Source: an uncultured Tenacibaculum sp. (lineage in GTDB: Bacteria > Bacteroidota > Bacteroidia > Flavobacteriales > Flavobacteriaceae). From it: a DNA stretch of 61,298 nt. Location of the stretch: the NCBI GenBank assembly GCA_947496185.1, contig CANMCD010000019.1, positions 1-61,298 of the forward strand, written 5' to 3'. Below the pieces are notes generated by a model that saw only the letters and a program-made list of their open reading frames with translations, was not told the DNA's origin and did no database searches. Within the stretch, counting starts at the first letter, position 1. Each line of letters starts with the position of its first letter. Below, piece after piece: positions 39,106-46,900 of the stretch. The position numbers and the translations under genes are program-made.

Positions 39106-39927
39106 ATGCAAAAAAGTAAAAATTTAGCACAACTATTAATTTTGTTTTTGGTATTGACTTCGTGTAGTGAATATCAAAGAGTTTTGAATAAAGGGACTAC
39201 TGAAGAACAATATAAGCTAGCTGTGAAAATGTATGAAACACAGAAATATGCTAAAGCTATACGATTGTTTGAAAAAATTACACCATCCTATAGGGGGAAA
39301 CCTCAGATGGAGAGAATACGCTTTATGGTTTCTCAATCTAATTTTAATGAAAAAAATTACGTTGATGCAGGATATTACTTTGAAAGGTTTGTTAATCTGT
39401 ATCCTAAAAGTTCAAAAGTAGAAGAGGCTGCTTTCTTATCTGCTTTAAGTTATTATAAGGCATCACCCAGATTTAGTTTAGATCCCACTGACACAAACAA
39501 GGCGCTAGAGTCTTTTCAGCGTTTTATAGACAAATATCCAGATTCGGATAAACTGAACGAGGCGAATAAATATTATGGTGAATTGCGTCATAAATTAGAG
39601 AAAAAATCATTTGAGATTGCAAAGACATATTATAGAACTGCAGATTATGATACACGGAATTATAGAGCAGCGATTGTTGCTTTTGATAACCTCTTAACAG
39701 ACTATTTAGGTACTAGTTTTAAAGAAGAGGCTTTGTATTATCGATTGAAAGCAGCACATGATTTTGCAAGAAAAAGTACTTTTCGAAGAAAAAAGGAACG
39801 TATTGAAGAAGCCATTAAAGCATACGATAAATTGAAAAAAAACTTTCCTGAATCTAAATTCATGAAAGAATCTAACAAAATGCTTAGTGCATTGCATAAA
39901 GAACAAAAACAATTAGTTAAAAGTTAA
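39106..39927 (+). CDS. bamD: Outer membrane protein assembly factor BamD
   Basis: A 273-residue lipoprotein of the BAM complex, which inserts beta-barrel proteins into the outer membrane. Signal peptide AQLLILFLVLTSCSEYQ has the lipobox cysteine. The mature part is made of TPR-like helical repeats (YKLAVKMYETQKYAKAIRLFEKI, then YYFERFVNLYPKSSKVEEA and LESFQRFIDKYPDSDKLNEA), each with the outer-membrane lipoprotein pattern F..YP.S. First gene of a tight run: rpoZ follows by 3 nt. Confidence 0.94.
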   Translation: MQKSKNLAQLLILFLVLTSCSEYQRVLNKGTTEEQYKLAVKMYETQKYAKAIRLFEKITPSYRGKPQMERIRFMVSQSNFNEKNYVDAGYYFERFVNLYPKSSKVEEAAFLSALSYYKASPRFSLDPTDTNKALESFQRFIDKYPDSDKLNEANKYYGELRHKLEKKSFEIAKTYYRTADYDTRNYRAAIVAFDNLLTDYLGTSFKEEALYYRLKAAHDFARKSTFRRKKERIEEAIKAYDKLKKNFPESKFMKESNKMLSALHKEQKQLVKS

Positions 39928-39930
39928 ATA

Positions 39931-40251
39931 ATGGACTATAAAGAAACGAAAGCACCAGTAAGTACTGTAACTTATGACAAAGAAGCTATCGAGGCTCCAA
40001 CAGATAATATCTATGAAGCTATTTCAATTATAGCTAAGAGAGCCACTCAAATAAATTCTGACCTTAAGAAAGAATTAGTAGATAAGCTTGATGAGTTTGC
40101 AACTTACAATGATAGCTTAGAGGAGGTTTTTGAAAATAAAGAGCAGATTGAAGTTTCTAAATTTTACGAACGTTTACCTAAACCGCATGCAATAGCTGTT
40201 GAAGAATGGCTTGCAGGTAAAGTATATCATAGAACACCAGACGTAGAATAA
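39931..40251 (+). CDS. rpoZ: RNA polymerase omega subunit, Bacteroidota type
   Basis: A 106-residue small protein with the omega-like core DNIYEAISIIAKRATQINSDLK, matching the NRYELVLIAAKRARQL-type helix that holds the beta' subunit. The remaining half (ELVDKLDEFATYNDSLEEVF...EQIEVSKFYERLPKPHAIAVEEWL) is typical of the flavobacterial form. Position between bamD and coaBC is standard in this group. It starts 3 nt after bamD and ends 2 nt before coaBC, so it is embedded in an operon. Confidence 0.85.
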   Translation: MDYKETKAPVSTVTYDKEAIEAPTDNIYEAISIIAKRATQINSDLKKELVDKLDEFATYNDSLEEVFENKEQIEVSKFYERLPKPHAIAVEEWLAGKVYHRTPDVE

Positions 40252-40253
40252 TT

Positions 40254-41465
40254 ATGTCTGTATTAAGCGGTAAGAAAGTATTGCTAGGTATTACTGCAGG
40301 TATTGCCGCATATAAAACAGCCAACTTGGTTCGTTTATTTATAAAATCTGGCGCTGAAGTTAACGTAATAATGACTCCTGCGTCTAAGGATTTTATAACA
40401 CCACTAACATTATCGACACTGTCAAAGAATCCAGTTCATTCAACATTTTATGACAAAGAAGATGAGAATGAACGTTGGAACAATCATGTAGAATTAGGGT
40501 TATGGGCAGATCTAATGATCGTGGCTCCTGCAACAGCAAATACCTTGTCTAAGATGACAAATGGTACTTGTGATAATTTGTTGTTGGCAACTTATTTATC
40601 AGCTAAATGTCCTGTTTATTTTGCTCCAGCAATGGATTTGGATATGTACCAACATCCGTCTACAAAAGTGAGTATTCAAAAACTTAAAGCGTTTGGTAAC
40701 ATTATGATCCCTGCTGGTTATGGAGAATTGGCTAGTGGACTGGTGGGCGAGGGAAGAATGGCTGAACCGCGAGATATTGTAAGTTTTATAGAGAAAGATA
40801 TAGCAGCAAAGTTACCGTTACGTGGAAAAAAAATCTTGATTACTGCCGGACCTACGTATGAAGCTATAGACCCAGTACGTTTTATAGGAAATCATTCTTC
40901 AGGTAAAATGGGATTTGAAATAGCTAAATCTGCAGCAAATCAAGGTGCAGAGGTTTATCTAATTTCGGGGCCTTCTTCACAAACAATTGAACATTCTTTA
41001 GTAAAGAGAATCGATGTAACCTCAGCAGAAGAGATGTATAATGCTTGTCATCAATATTATTCGTTGGTAGACGTTGCAATTATGTCTGCCGCTGTTGCAG
41101 ATTATAGACCAAAAAATAAGGCAGATCAAAAAATAAAAAAGAAAGATCAAACGTTAACTATAGAACTAGAGCCTACAAAAGACATTTTAAAGTCTTTAGG
41201 AGAAAGGAAAAAAGAGCAATTATTAATTGGTTTTGCGTTAGAAACAACGAATGAATTGGAGAATGCTAAAAGTAAGGTAAAACGAAAAAACTTAGACTTA
41301 ATAATTTTAAATTCTTTGAGAGATGCAGGTGCAGGTTTTGGAACAGAAACTAATAAGATTACAGTGATCGATGCTGATTTAAAAGAAAGTGCTTTTGAAC
41401 TGAAATCTAAGAAAGAAGTTTCTAAAGATATAATCAATATTATAATTCGTCAATTGTATGTCTAA
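40254..41465 (+). CDS. coaBC: Bifunctional CoaBC (phosphopantothenoylcysteine synthetase/decarboxylase)
   Basis: Makes 4'-phosphopantothenoylcysteine and decarboxylates it in coenzyme A synthesis. The N-terminal CoaC flavoprotein half has GITAGIAAYKTANLVR, the active-site His in NNHVELGLWADLMIVAPATANT, and the PAMDLDMY flavin motif. The CoaB half begins near residue 190 (GKKILITAGPTYEAIDPVRFIGNHSSGKMG) and contains SAAVADYRPKNKADQKIKK. The 403-residue length is standard for the fusion. It overlaps the DUF4835 gene by 8 nt. Confidence 0.96.
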   Translation: MSVLSGKKVLLGITAGIAAYKTANLVRLFIKSGAEVNVIMTPASKDFITPLTLSTLSKNPVHSTFYDKEDENERWNNHVELGLWADLMIVAPATANTLSKMTNGTCDNLLLATYLSAKCPVYFAPAMDLDMYQHPSTKVSIQKLKAFGNIMIPAGYGELASGLVGEGRMAEPRDIVSFIEKDIAAKLPLRGKKILITAGPTYEAIDPVRFIGNHSSGKMGFEIAKSAANQGAEVYLISGPSSQTIEHSLVKRIDVTSAEEMYNACHQYYSLVDVAIMSAAVADYRPKNKADQKIKKKDQTLTIELEPTKDILKSLGERKKEQLLIGFALETTNELENAKSKVKRKNLDLIILNSLRDAGAGFGTETNKITVIDADLKESAFELKSKKEVSKDIINIIIRQLYV

Positions 41466-42351
41466 ACTGTATTTTTTTATAGCTGTTTTGCTTTTACCGT
41501 TTACTTCTTCTTCTCAAGAATTAAACGCCTTAGTGACTATCAATTCTGATAAAATTCAAAGTTCGAATAAACAGGTATACCAAACACTTCAAAAAGCATT
41601 AACAGAGTTTTTGAATCAAGAACAATGGACGAATAAAACGTTTAAAATTCAAGAGCGAATTAATTGTGCTTTTACAATAATTGTTAATGAACAAAACGGG
41701 AATAATTTTTCAGCAAGTATACAGATTCAAGCAACCCGACCTGTATATAACTCATCTTACGCTACACCGATATTGAATATTAATGATACAAATCTAAACT
41801 TTAGATATAATGAGTTTGACCCATTAGTATATAATCCAAATAGTTTCGATTCTAACTTAGTGTCTGTCATATCTTTTTATGCTTATATGATCATAGGGAT
41901 GGACGCGGATACTTTTTCTTTTAAAGGTGGACAGGATTATTTTAAAAATGCAGAAAATGCGATGTTACAAGCTCAGTCGAGCGGTGAAAGTGGATGGCAG
42001 AATCAAATAGGAAAGCAGAATAGGTTTGCATTGGTTGACAGTATGTTGTCACAAAAATTTGAGCCATTACGAACGATATATTACGAGTACCATAGAAAAG
42101 GGTTTGACAACTTTGCTACCGATAAAGAAAACGCTAAAGCTACGATTGAGAATAGTGTAATCCAATTAGATGATTTACATAATATCACCGTTGGGAATTA
42201 TATGATTCGTATATTTTTGGATGCCAAAGCAGATGAAATTGTTAGTATTTTTTCTGATGGACAATCAACAAGAAATCAACAAAGAATGGTTTCTGTATTA
42301 AAAAGAATTGCCCCTACTTATGGTGATAAGTGGCGAAAAATAAAATCTTAA
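41458..42351 (+). CDS. DUF4835 family secreted protein
   Basis: A 297-residue protein with signal peptide SKLYFFIAVLLLPFTSSSQ. The mature protein starts ELNALVTINSDKIQSSNKQVYQTLQKAL and has the family segments CAFTIIV, YATPILNINDTNLNF and SVISFYAYMIIGMDADTFSFKGGQDYF. This matches DUF4835, found across Bacteroidota, usually beside coaBC and recN. Function unknown; export suggests a periplasmic or outer-membrane role. The start overlaps the coaBC end. Confidence 0.9.
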   Translation: MSKLYFFIAVLLLPFTSSSQELNALVTINSDKIQSSNKQVYQTLQKALTEFLNQEQWTNKTFKIQERINCAFTIIVNEQNGNNFSASIQIQATRPVYNSSYATPILNINDTNLNFRYNEFDPLVYNPNSFDSNLVSVISFYAYMIIGMDADTFSFKGGQDYFKNAENAMLQAQSSGESGWQNQIGKQNRFALVDSMLSQKFEPLRTIYYEYHRKGFDNFATDKENAKATIENSVIQLDDLHNITVGNYMIRIFLDAKADEIVSIFSDGQSTRNQQRMVSVLKRIAPTYGDKWRKIKS

Positions 42352-42410
42352 CTATTTAACTTCTTATCTTACCCAAAATTCTTACTTTTATTTTTTTGAA
42401 AGACTAGGAT

Positions 42411-44066
42411 TTGCTTACACATTTATCTATACATAATTACGCATTAATCAGTCAATTATCTATTGACTTTACAGAAGGTTTATCTATAATAACAGGAGAA
42501 ACAGGCGCAGGAAAATCAATTCTTTTAGGTGCATTAGGGCTTGTAACTGGTAATCGAGCAGACTTATCGTCGCTGAGAGATACGCAAAAAAAATGTGTTG
42601 TAGAGGCACAATTTCGGATTAATGATTATCAATTACAGTCATTATTTGAAGAATTAGACTTAGATTATGAAGAAGAAACCATCATTAGAAGAGAAATTCT
42701 ACCTTCTGGTAAGTCTAGAGCTTTTGTAAATGATACACCAGTTACTTTATCAGCATTAACTTCTCTTAAGAGGGTCTTATTAGATATTCACTCACAACAT
42801 CAAACATTAGAATTATCTGATGTAGATTTTCAGTTTTCAATTTTAGATGCTTTGGCAAAAAATCAAGCAAAAGTAGCTTCATATAAACGCGGACTAAGCA
42901 AATACAATGGATTGCTCAGAGAATTAAAAAACTTAGAAGAGGAAGCAGAAAAATCTAAGGAACAATATGAATATAATCTTCATCTTTTTAACGAATTAGA
43001 AGAAGCTAATTTCCAAGTAGATGAACAAGCTATTTTAGAAGATAAATTAGAAAAACTTAACAATATAGAAGAGATTAAACTTAATCTATCTGAAGGGTTA
43101 CAAATTGCTACAAATGAAGAATATGGAGTTCAAAATTTATTGTATGCTCTCGAAAATAAGTTGTTAAAAATTAGTTCTTTTTCAAAAGAATATCAAGAAT
43201 TATCATCAAGAATCACTAGTGTCAAAATAGAATTAGACGACTTAGTCACAGAATTAGAGTCTGCGAATGAGGATGTAGATTTTAACCCGCTTGAAATTGA
43301 AGCGTTAAATGATAGATTACAATTACTCTACAATCTACAAAAAAAACACAGAGTATCTAGTATTGAAGAACTACAAGAGGTCCATGCGAGTTTATCTAAT
43401 AAAGTTTCGCAAGTTGAAGGTGCCGATACACAAATAAATGAGAAGAAAAAAGAAATAGAAGAGGTGGATAATAAACTTCGCGACATCGCGAATGTAATAT
43501 CAACCAAAAGAGACAAAGTAATTCCGAAACTAAAAAAAGAGTTGAAGTATCTGTTGACTGAATTAGGGATGCCAAATGCACAATTTTTAATTGAGGTACA
43601 TACACAGGAAGCGTATACTTCCAACGGTATAGATCAGTTGACTTTTTTGTTTTCAGCGAATAAAGGAGGGAATTTTGGAGAACTTAAAAAAATAGCTTCA
43701 GGTGGTGAATTATCACGAATTATGCTCTCGATCAAAAATATTTTGTCAAAAAATATACATTTACCGACCATTATTTTTGATGAAATTGACACAGGGGTTT
43801 CTGGTGAAGTATCCAATAAAATCGCAAAGATCATGGATGATATGGCAGAAAACATGCAAGTAATTACGATTACTCATTTACCACAAATAGCCTCAAGTGG
43901 AAAGCAGCACTACAAAGTATTCAAAGGGGAAGTTAATGGAAAAACTACTTCAAGTTTAAAAAAATTGACGTATGAAGAAAGGTTGGCTGAAATAGCCGAA
44001 ATGCTCAGTGGTAAAGATTACAGTGAAAGTGCTTTAACACATGCAAAAGAATTACTAAGACAATAA
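42411..44066 (+). CDS. recN: DNA repair protein RecN
   Basis: An SMC-like ATPase that helps join broken DNA ends. In the 551 residues: Walker A ITGETGAGKSILLGAL near residue 30, two coiled-coil arms (about 150-220 and 270-370) around a central region, signature ASGGELSRIMLSIK, Walker B LPTIIFDEIDTGVSGEVS and ITHLPQIASSGKQHYKV. The start is a TTG at 42411, giving the usual MLTHLSIHNYALISQLSIDF. It follows the DUF4835 gene by 59 bp. Confidence 0.96.
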   Translation: MLTHLSIHNYALISQLSIDFTEGLSIITGETGAGKSILLGALGLVTGNRADLSSLRDTQKKCVVEAQFRINDYQLQSLFEELDLDYEEETIIRREILPSGKSRAFVNDTPVTLSALTSLKRVLLDIHSQHQTLELSDVDFQFSILDALAKNQAKVASYKRGLSKYNGLLRELKNLEEEAEKSKEQYEYNLHLFNELEEANFQVDEQAILEDKLEKLNNIEEIKLNLSEGLQIATNEEYGVQNLLYALENKLLKISSFSKEYQELSSRITSVKIELDDLVTELESANEDVDFNPLEIEALNDRLQLLYNLQKKHRVSSIEELQEVHASLSNKVSQVEGADTQINEKKKEIEEVDNKLRDIANVISTKRDKVIPKLKKELKYLLTELGMPNAQFLIEVHTQEAYTSNGIDQLTFLFSANKGGNFGELKKIASGGELSRIMLSIKNILSKNIHLPTIIFDEIDTGVSGEVSNKIAKIMDDMAENMQVITITHLPQIASSGKQHYKVFKGEVNGKTTSSLKKLTYEERLAEIAEMLSGKDYSESALTHAKELLRQ

Positions 44067-44097
44067 AAAAACTCCTTATAAAATTCATAGAAAGGGT

Positions 44098-44105
44098 TAT
44101 ATTTG
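44098..44105 (+). promoter_or_regulatory. -7 promoter element of fabI (TATATTTG)
   Basis: TATATTTG followed by CCGC, 34 nt upstream of the fabI ATG. It separates fabI from the recN transcript. Confidence 0.55.
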
Positions 44106-44139
44106 CCGCAGCTAATAACCAACGAAAAGACCATATAAT

Positions 44140-44952
44140 ATGTATAATTTATTAAAAGGTAAGAAAGGAATAATTTTCGGGGCATTAAATGAGCATTCTA
44201 TTGCCTGGAAAGTAGCAGAACGAGCTCATGAAGAAGGAGCAAGCTTTGTGTTGACAAACGCACCTATTGCCATGCGTATGGGTGAAATCAATGCTTTAGC
44301 AGAAAAAACAGGATCACAAGTAGTGCCTGCTGATGCTACGTCTATGGATGATTTAAATAATCTAGTAGAAAAATCAATGGAAATATTAGGGGGTAAAATA
44401 GATTTTGTTTTACACTCAATAGGAATGTCGGTAAATGTTCGTAAAGGAAAACATTACACGGATTCAAATTATGATTTTACGGTTAAAGGGTTTGATGTTT
44501 CAGCATTGTCTTTTCATAAAACAATGAATGTTTTATATAATAAGAAAGCAATGAATGAATGGGGAAGTATTGTAGCGCTAACTTATATGGCTGCTCAGCG
44601 AGTTTTTCCTGATTATAATGATATGGCTGATAATAAAGCTTATTTAGAATCAATTGCTCGTAGTTTTGGATATTTCTTTGGACGTGATCATAAAGTTCGT
44701 GTAAATACAATTTCACAATCTCCTACACCAACTACAGCAGGAAGTGGAGTAAAAGGATTTGACGGATTTATTACGTATGCAGAGAAAATGTCAGCTTTAG
44801 GTAACGCAACTGCTTTGGAATGTGCTGATTACACGATATCATTGTTTTCAGATTTAACAAAGAAAGTAACACTACAAAACTTATTCCATGATGGAGGGTT
44901 TTCTAATATGGGGGTAAGTGATGCAGTTATGAGTAAATTTGTTGAAGAATAA
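44140..44952 (+). CDS. fabI: Enoyl-[acyl-carrier-protein] reductase (NADH)
   Basis: Catalyses the last reduction in each fatty-acid elongation round. The 270-residue short-chain dehydrogenase-like protein has GIIFGALNEHSIAWKVAE as the NAD-binding segment and VLHSIGMS. The FabI catalytic pattern is complete: Tyr149, then Tyr159 and Lys166 spaced Y-x6-K. SQSPTPTTAGSGVKGF is the substrate-binding loop; FabI enzymes usually have S.GPI.T at this place, so the wording here is a lineage variant. It is the typical triclosan-target enzyme type, but sensitivity cannot be read off. Confidence 0.94.
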   Translation: MYNLLKGKKGIIFGALNEHSIAWKVAERAHEEGASFVLTNAPIAMRMGEINALAEKTGSQVVPADATSMDDLNNLVEKSMEILGGKIDFVLHSIGMSVNVRKGKHYTDSNYDFTVKGFDVSALSFHKTMNVLYNKKAMNEWGSIVALTYMAAQRVFPDYNDMADNKAYLESIARSFGYFFGRDHKVRVNTISQSPTPTTAGSGVKGFDGFITYAEKMSALGNATALECADYTISLFSDLTKKVTLQNLFHDGGFSNMGVSDAVMSKFVEE

Positions 44953-44982
44953 TTTATATATCTAGATAAAATATAGTAACTT

Positions 44983-45012
44983 AAATGCAAATCGTTTGGT
45001 TTGCATTTTTTA
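44983..45012 (+). terminator. Terminator of fabI
   Basis: AAATGCAAA (44983-44991) pairs with TTTGCATTT (45000-45008), 8-nt loop, T run behind it. Confidence 0.85.
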
Positions 45013-45028
45013 TTGAAATTTATTTTTT

Positions 45029-45811
45029 ATGGATCGTATTTCATTAATAGAAGAAAATTTATTTTCTTACAGAGAACGTTTAAAACAACATGAACTGTAT
45101 AACTCTTTAGAGAACATTTCTGATGTAAGGATATTTATGGAGCAACATGTTTTTGCAGTTTGGGACTTTATGTCGTTGTTAAAAGGATTACAACGAGAAT
45201 TAACCTGTGTCTCTTTACCATGGATACCCGTACTGAATACTAAAACGGCTCGTTTTATTAATGAAATTGTTTTAGAAGAAGAAACAGACGTAAACGAATT
45301 AGGTGCTCCTAAAAGTCATTTTGAAATGTATATTGATGCGATGAAGCAGACAGGAGCAGAAATATCTCAAATCTTATCTTTAATCTCCAAGGTGTACGAT
45401 GGGAAGCCAGTGGAGGAAATAGTCAATGAATTGTCAATTACTCCAGAAACGAAGGATTTTGTATTATTTACTTTTGAAGTCATAAAAACAAAAGAACCAC
45501 ATATTATCGCAGCTAGTTTTACTTTTGGAAGGGAAGATGTAATTCCTGATATGTTTTTAGAAATAGTTAAAAATACAGAAGAAAAGGATAATGTAGATTA
45601 CAGTAAATTAACTTATTATTTAAAAAGGCATATTGAATTAGATGGGGACGAACATGGGCCGTTGTCTTTACAAATGATCGCTGAGTTGTGCGGTGATAAC
45701 GATCAAAAATGGCAAGATGTTTTGTATTATGCTAAGTTATCTCTTGAGAAAAGAATCGGTTTATGGAATGGGGTGAACAGTTTAATTAAAGAGAAAAATA
45801 AAGTTCATTAA
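45029..45811 (+). CDS. DUF3050 family protein
   Basis: A 260-residue, mostly helical cytoplasmic protein. LYNSLENISDVRIFMEQHVFAVWDFMSLLKGLQREL and VSLPWIP in the first third, EETDVNELGAPKSHFEMYIDAM, and KRHIELDGDEHGPLSLQMI near the C-terminus match DUF3050. The spaced Glu and His residues (EQHVFAVWDF, HFEMY, KRHIELD) resemble the metal ligands of haem-oxygenase-like di-iron proteins; that is an inference from pattern only. It sits between the fabI terminator and a glycosyltransferase gene. Function unknown. Confidence 0.85.
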   Translation: MDRISLIEENLFSYRERLKQHELYNSLENISDVRIFMEQHVFAVWDFMSLLKGLQRELTCVSLPWIPVLNTKTARFINEIVLEEETDVNELGAPKSHFEMYIDAMKQTGAEISQILSLISKVYDGKPVEEIVNELSITPETKDFVLFTFEVIKTKEPHIIAASFTFGREDVIPDMFLEIVKNTEEKDNVDYSKLTYYLKRHIELDGDEHGPLSLQMIAELCGDNDQKWQDVLYYAKLSLEKRIGLWNGVNSLIKEKNKVH

Positions 45812-45885
45812 TAGATTTAACATTACTATTATATAATATTGGATAAAAATTCAGTTATTGCTATTTGATTACAGTAAATAATTGT

Positions 45886-46878
45886 ATGCTCAGAGAAGTT
45901 ACATCTATATATTTTTCAATTATAATTCCTGTCTATAATAGACCTAGTGAAATAGATGAGTTATTAGACAGTTTAACGCAACAAGATACACTAGATACAT
46001 TTGAGGTCATTGTTGTAGAAGATGGTTCTACAAATTCGTCTGAAACATTGGTTAAGAAGTACGATACTACGTTGAATATTAAATATTTTTATAAAGAAAA
46101 TTCAGGGGCAGGGTTGTCGAGAAATTATGGTATGGAAAGGGCTTCTGGAGATTATTTTATAATTTTAGATTCAGATGTAATTGTACCTTCTCATTATTTA
46201 TCGGCGGTAAAAAAGGCATTGATTGATGATTATACGGATGCTTATGGGGGGCCAGATGCGGCACATAAAAGCTTCACAGCATTGCAAAAAGCAATTAATT
46301 ATTCGATGACAGCCGTTTTAACAACAGGTGGTATAAGGGGAAAGAAAAAAAGTGTAGGGAAATTCCAGCCAAGAAGTTTTAATTTAGGGTTGTCAAAAAA
46401 AGCGTTTGAGTTGACAAAAGGTTTTTCAAGTCTAAAAGCAGGTGAAGATATTGATTTAACTTTTCGTTTATGGAAAAATGATTTTCGTACCCAATTGGTG
46501 AGTAATGCTTATGTATATCATAAAAGAAGAAGTACTTTAAAGCAGTTTTATAAACAAACATTTTCTTTTGGTACAGCAAGACCGATATTGAATAAAAAAT
46601 ATCCAGAAACAGCAAAAATTACCTATTGGTTTCCTAGTTTGTTTATTATTGGTATCGATATAAGCATACTATTATTATTTTTTGGGCATAATTTTCTATT
46701 TGCAGCTTATGGCGTTTATTTTCTTATTTTGTTTGTAGACTCTTTGCTACAAAATAAAAATAGTAAAGTAGCTTTTTTGAGTGTGATTACTACGTTAACC
46801 CAGTTTTATGGGTATGGAACGGGTTTTATAATTTCATTGTTTAAGAGATTAAAAAACACCTCTAAAAAGGAATTTTAG
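45886..46878 (+). CDS. Glycosyltransferase family 2, membrane-associated
   Basis: About 330 residues. The GT-A domain has YFSIIIPVYNRPSEIDELLDSL, VIVVEDGSTNSS (nucleotide-sugar binding), YFILDSDVIVP as the DxD-type metal site, and AGEDIDLTFRLWK as the ED acceptor motif. Two hydrophobic helices lie at the C-terminus (about residues 250-300). It transfers a sugar from an NDP-sugar to an unknown acceptor, perhaps a lipid-linked glycan. ATG 45886 is chosen over TTG 45865, which adds seven residues of no clear value. The neighbouring M16 gene converges with a 22-bp gap. Confidence 0.88.
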   Translation: MLREVTSIYFSIIIPVYNRPSEIDELLDSLTQQDTLDTFEVIVVEDGSTNSSETLVKKYDTTLNIKYFYKENSGAGLSRNYGMERASGDYFIILDSDVIVPSHYLSAVKKALIDDYTDAYGGPDAAHKSFTALQKAINYSMTAVLTTGGIRGKKKSVGKFQPRSFNLGLSKKAFELTKGFSSLKAGEDIDLTFRLWKNDFRTQLVSNAYVYHKRRSTLKQFYKQTFSFGTARPILNKKYPETAKITYWFPSLFIIGIDISILLLFFGHNFLFAAYGVYFLILFVDSLLQNKNSKVAFLSVITTLTQFYGYGTGFIISLFKRLKNTSKKEF

Positions 46879-46900
46879 AATCTTAAATATAGTTGTGTTG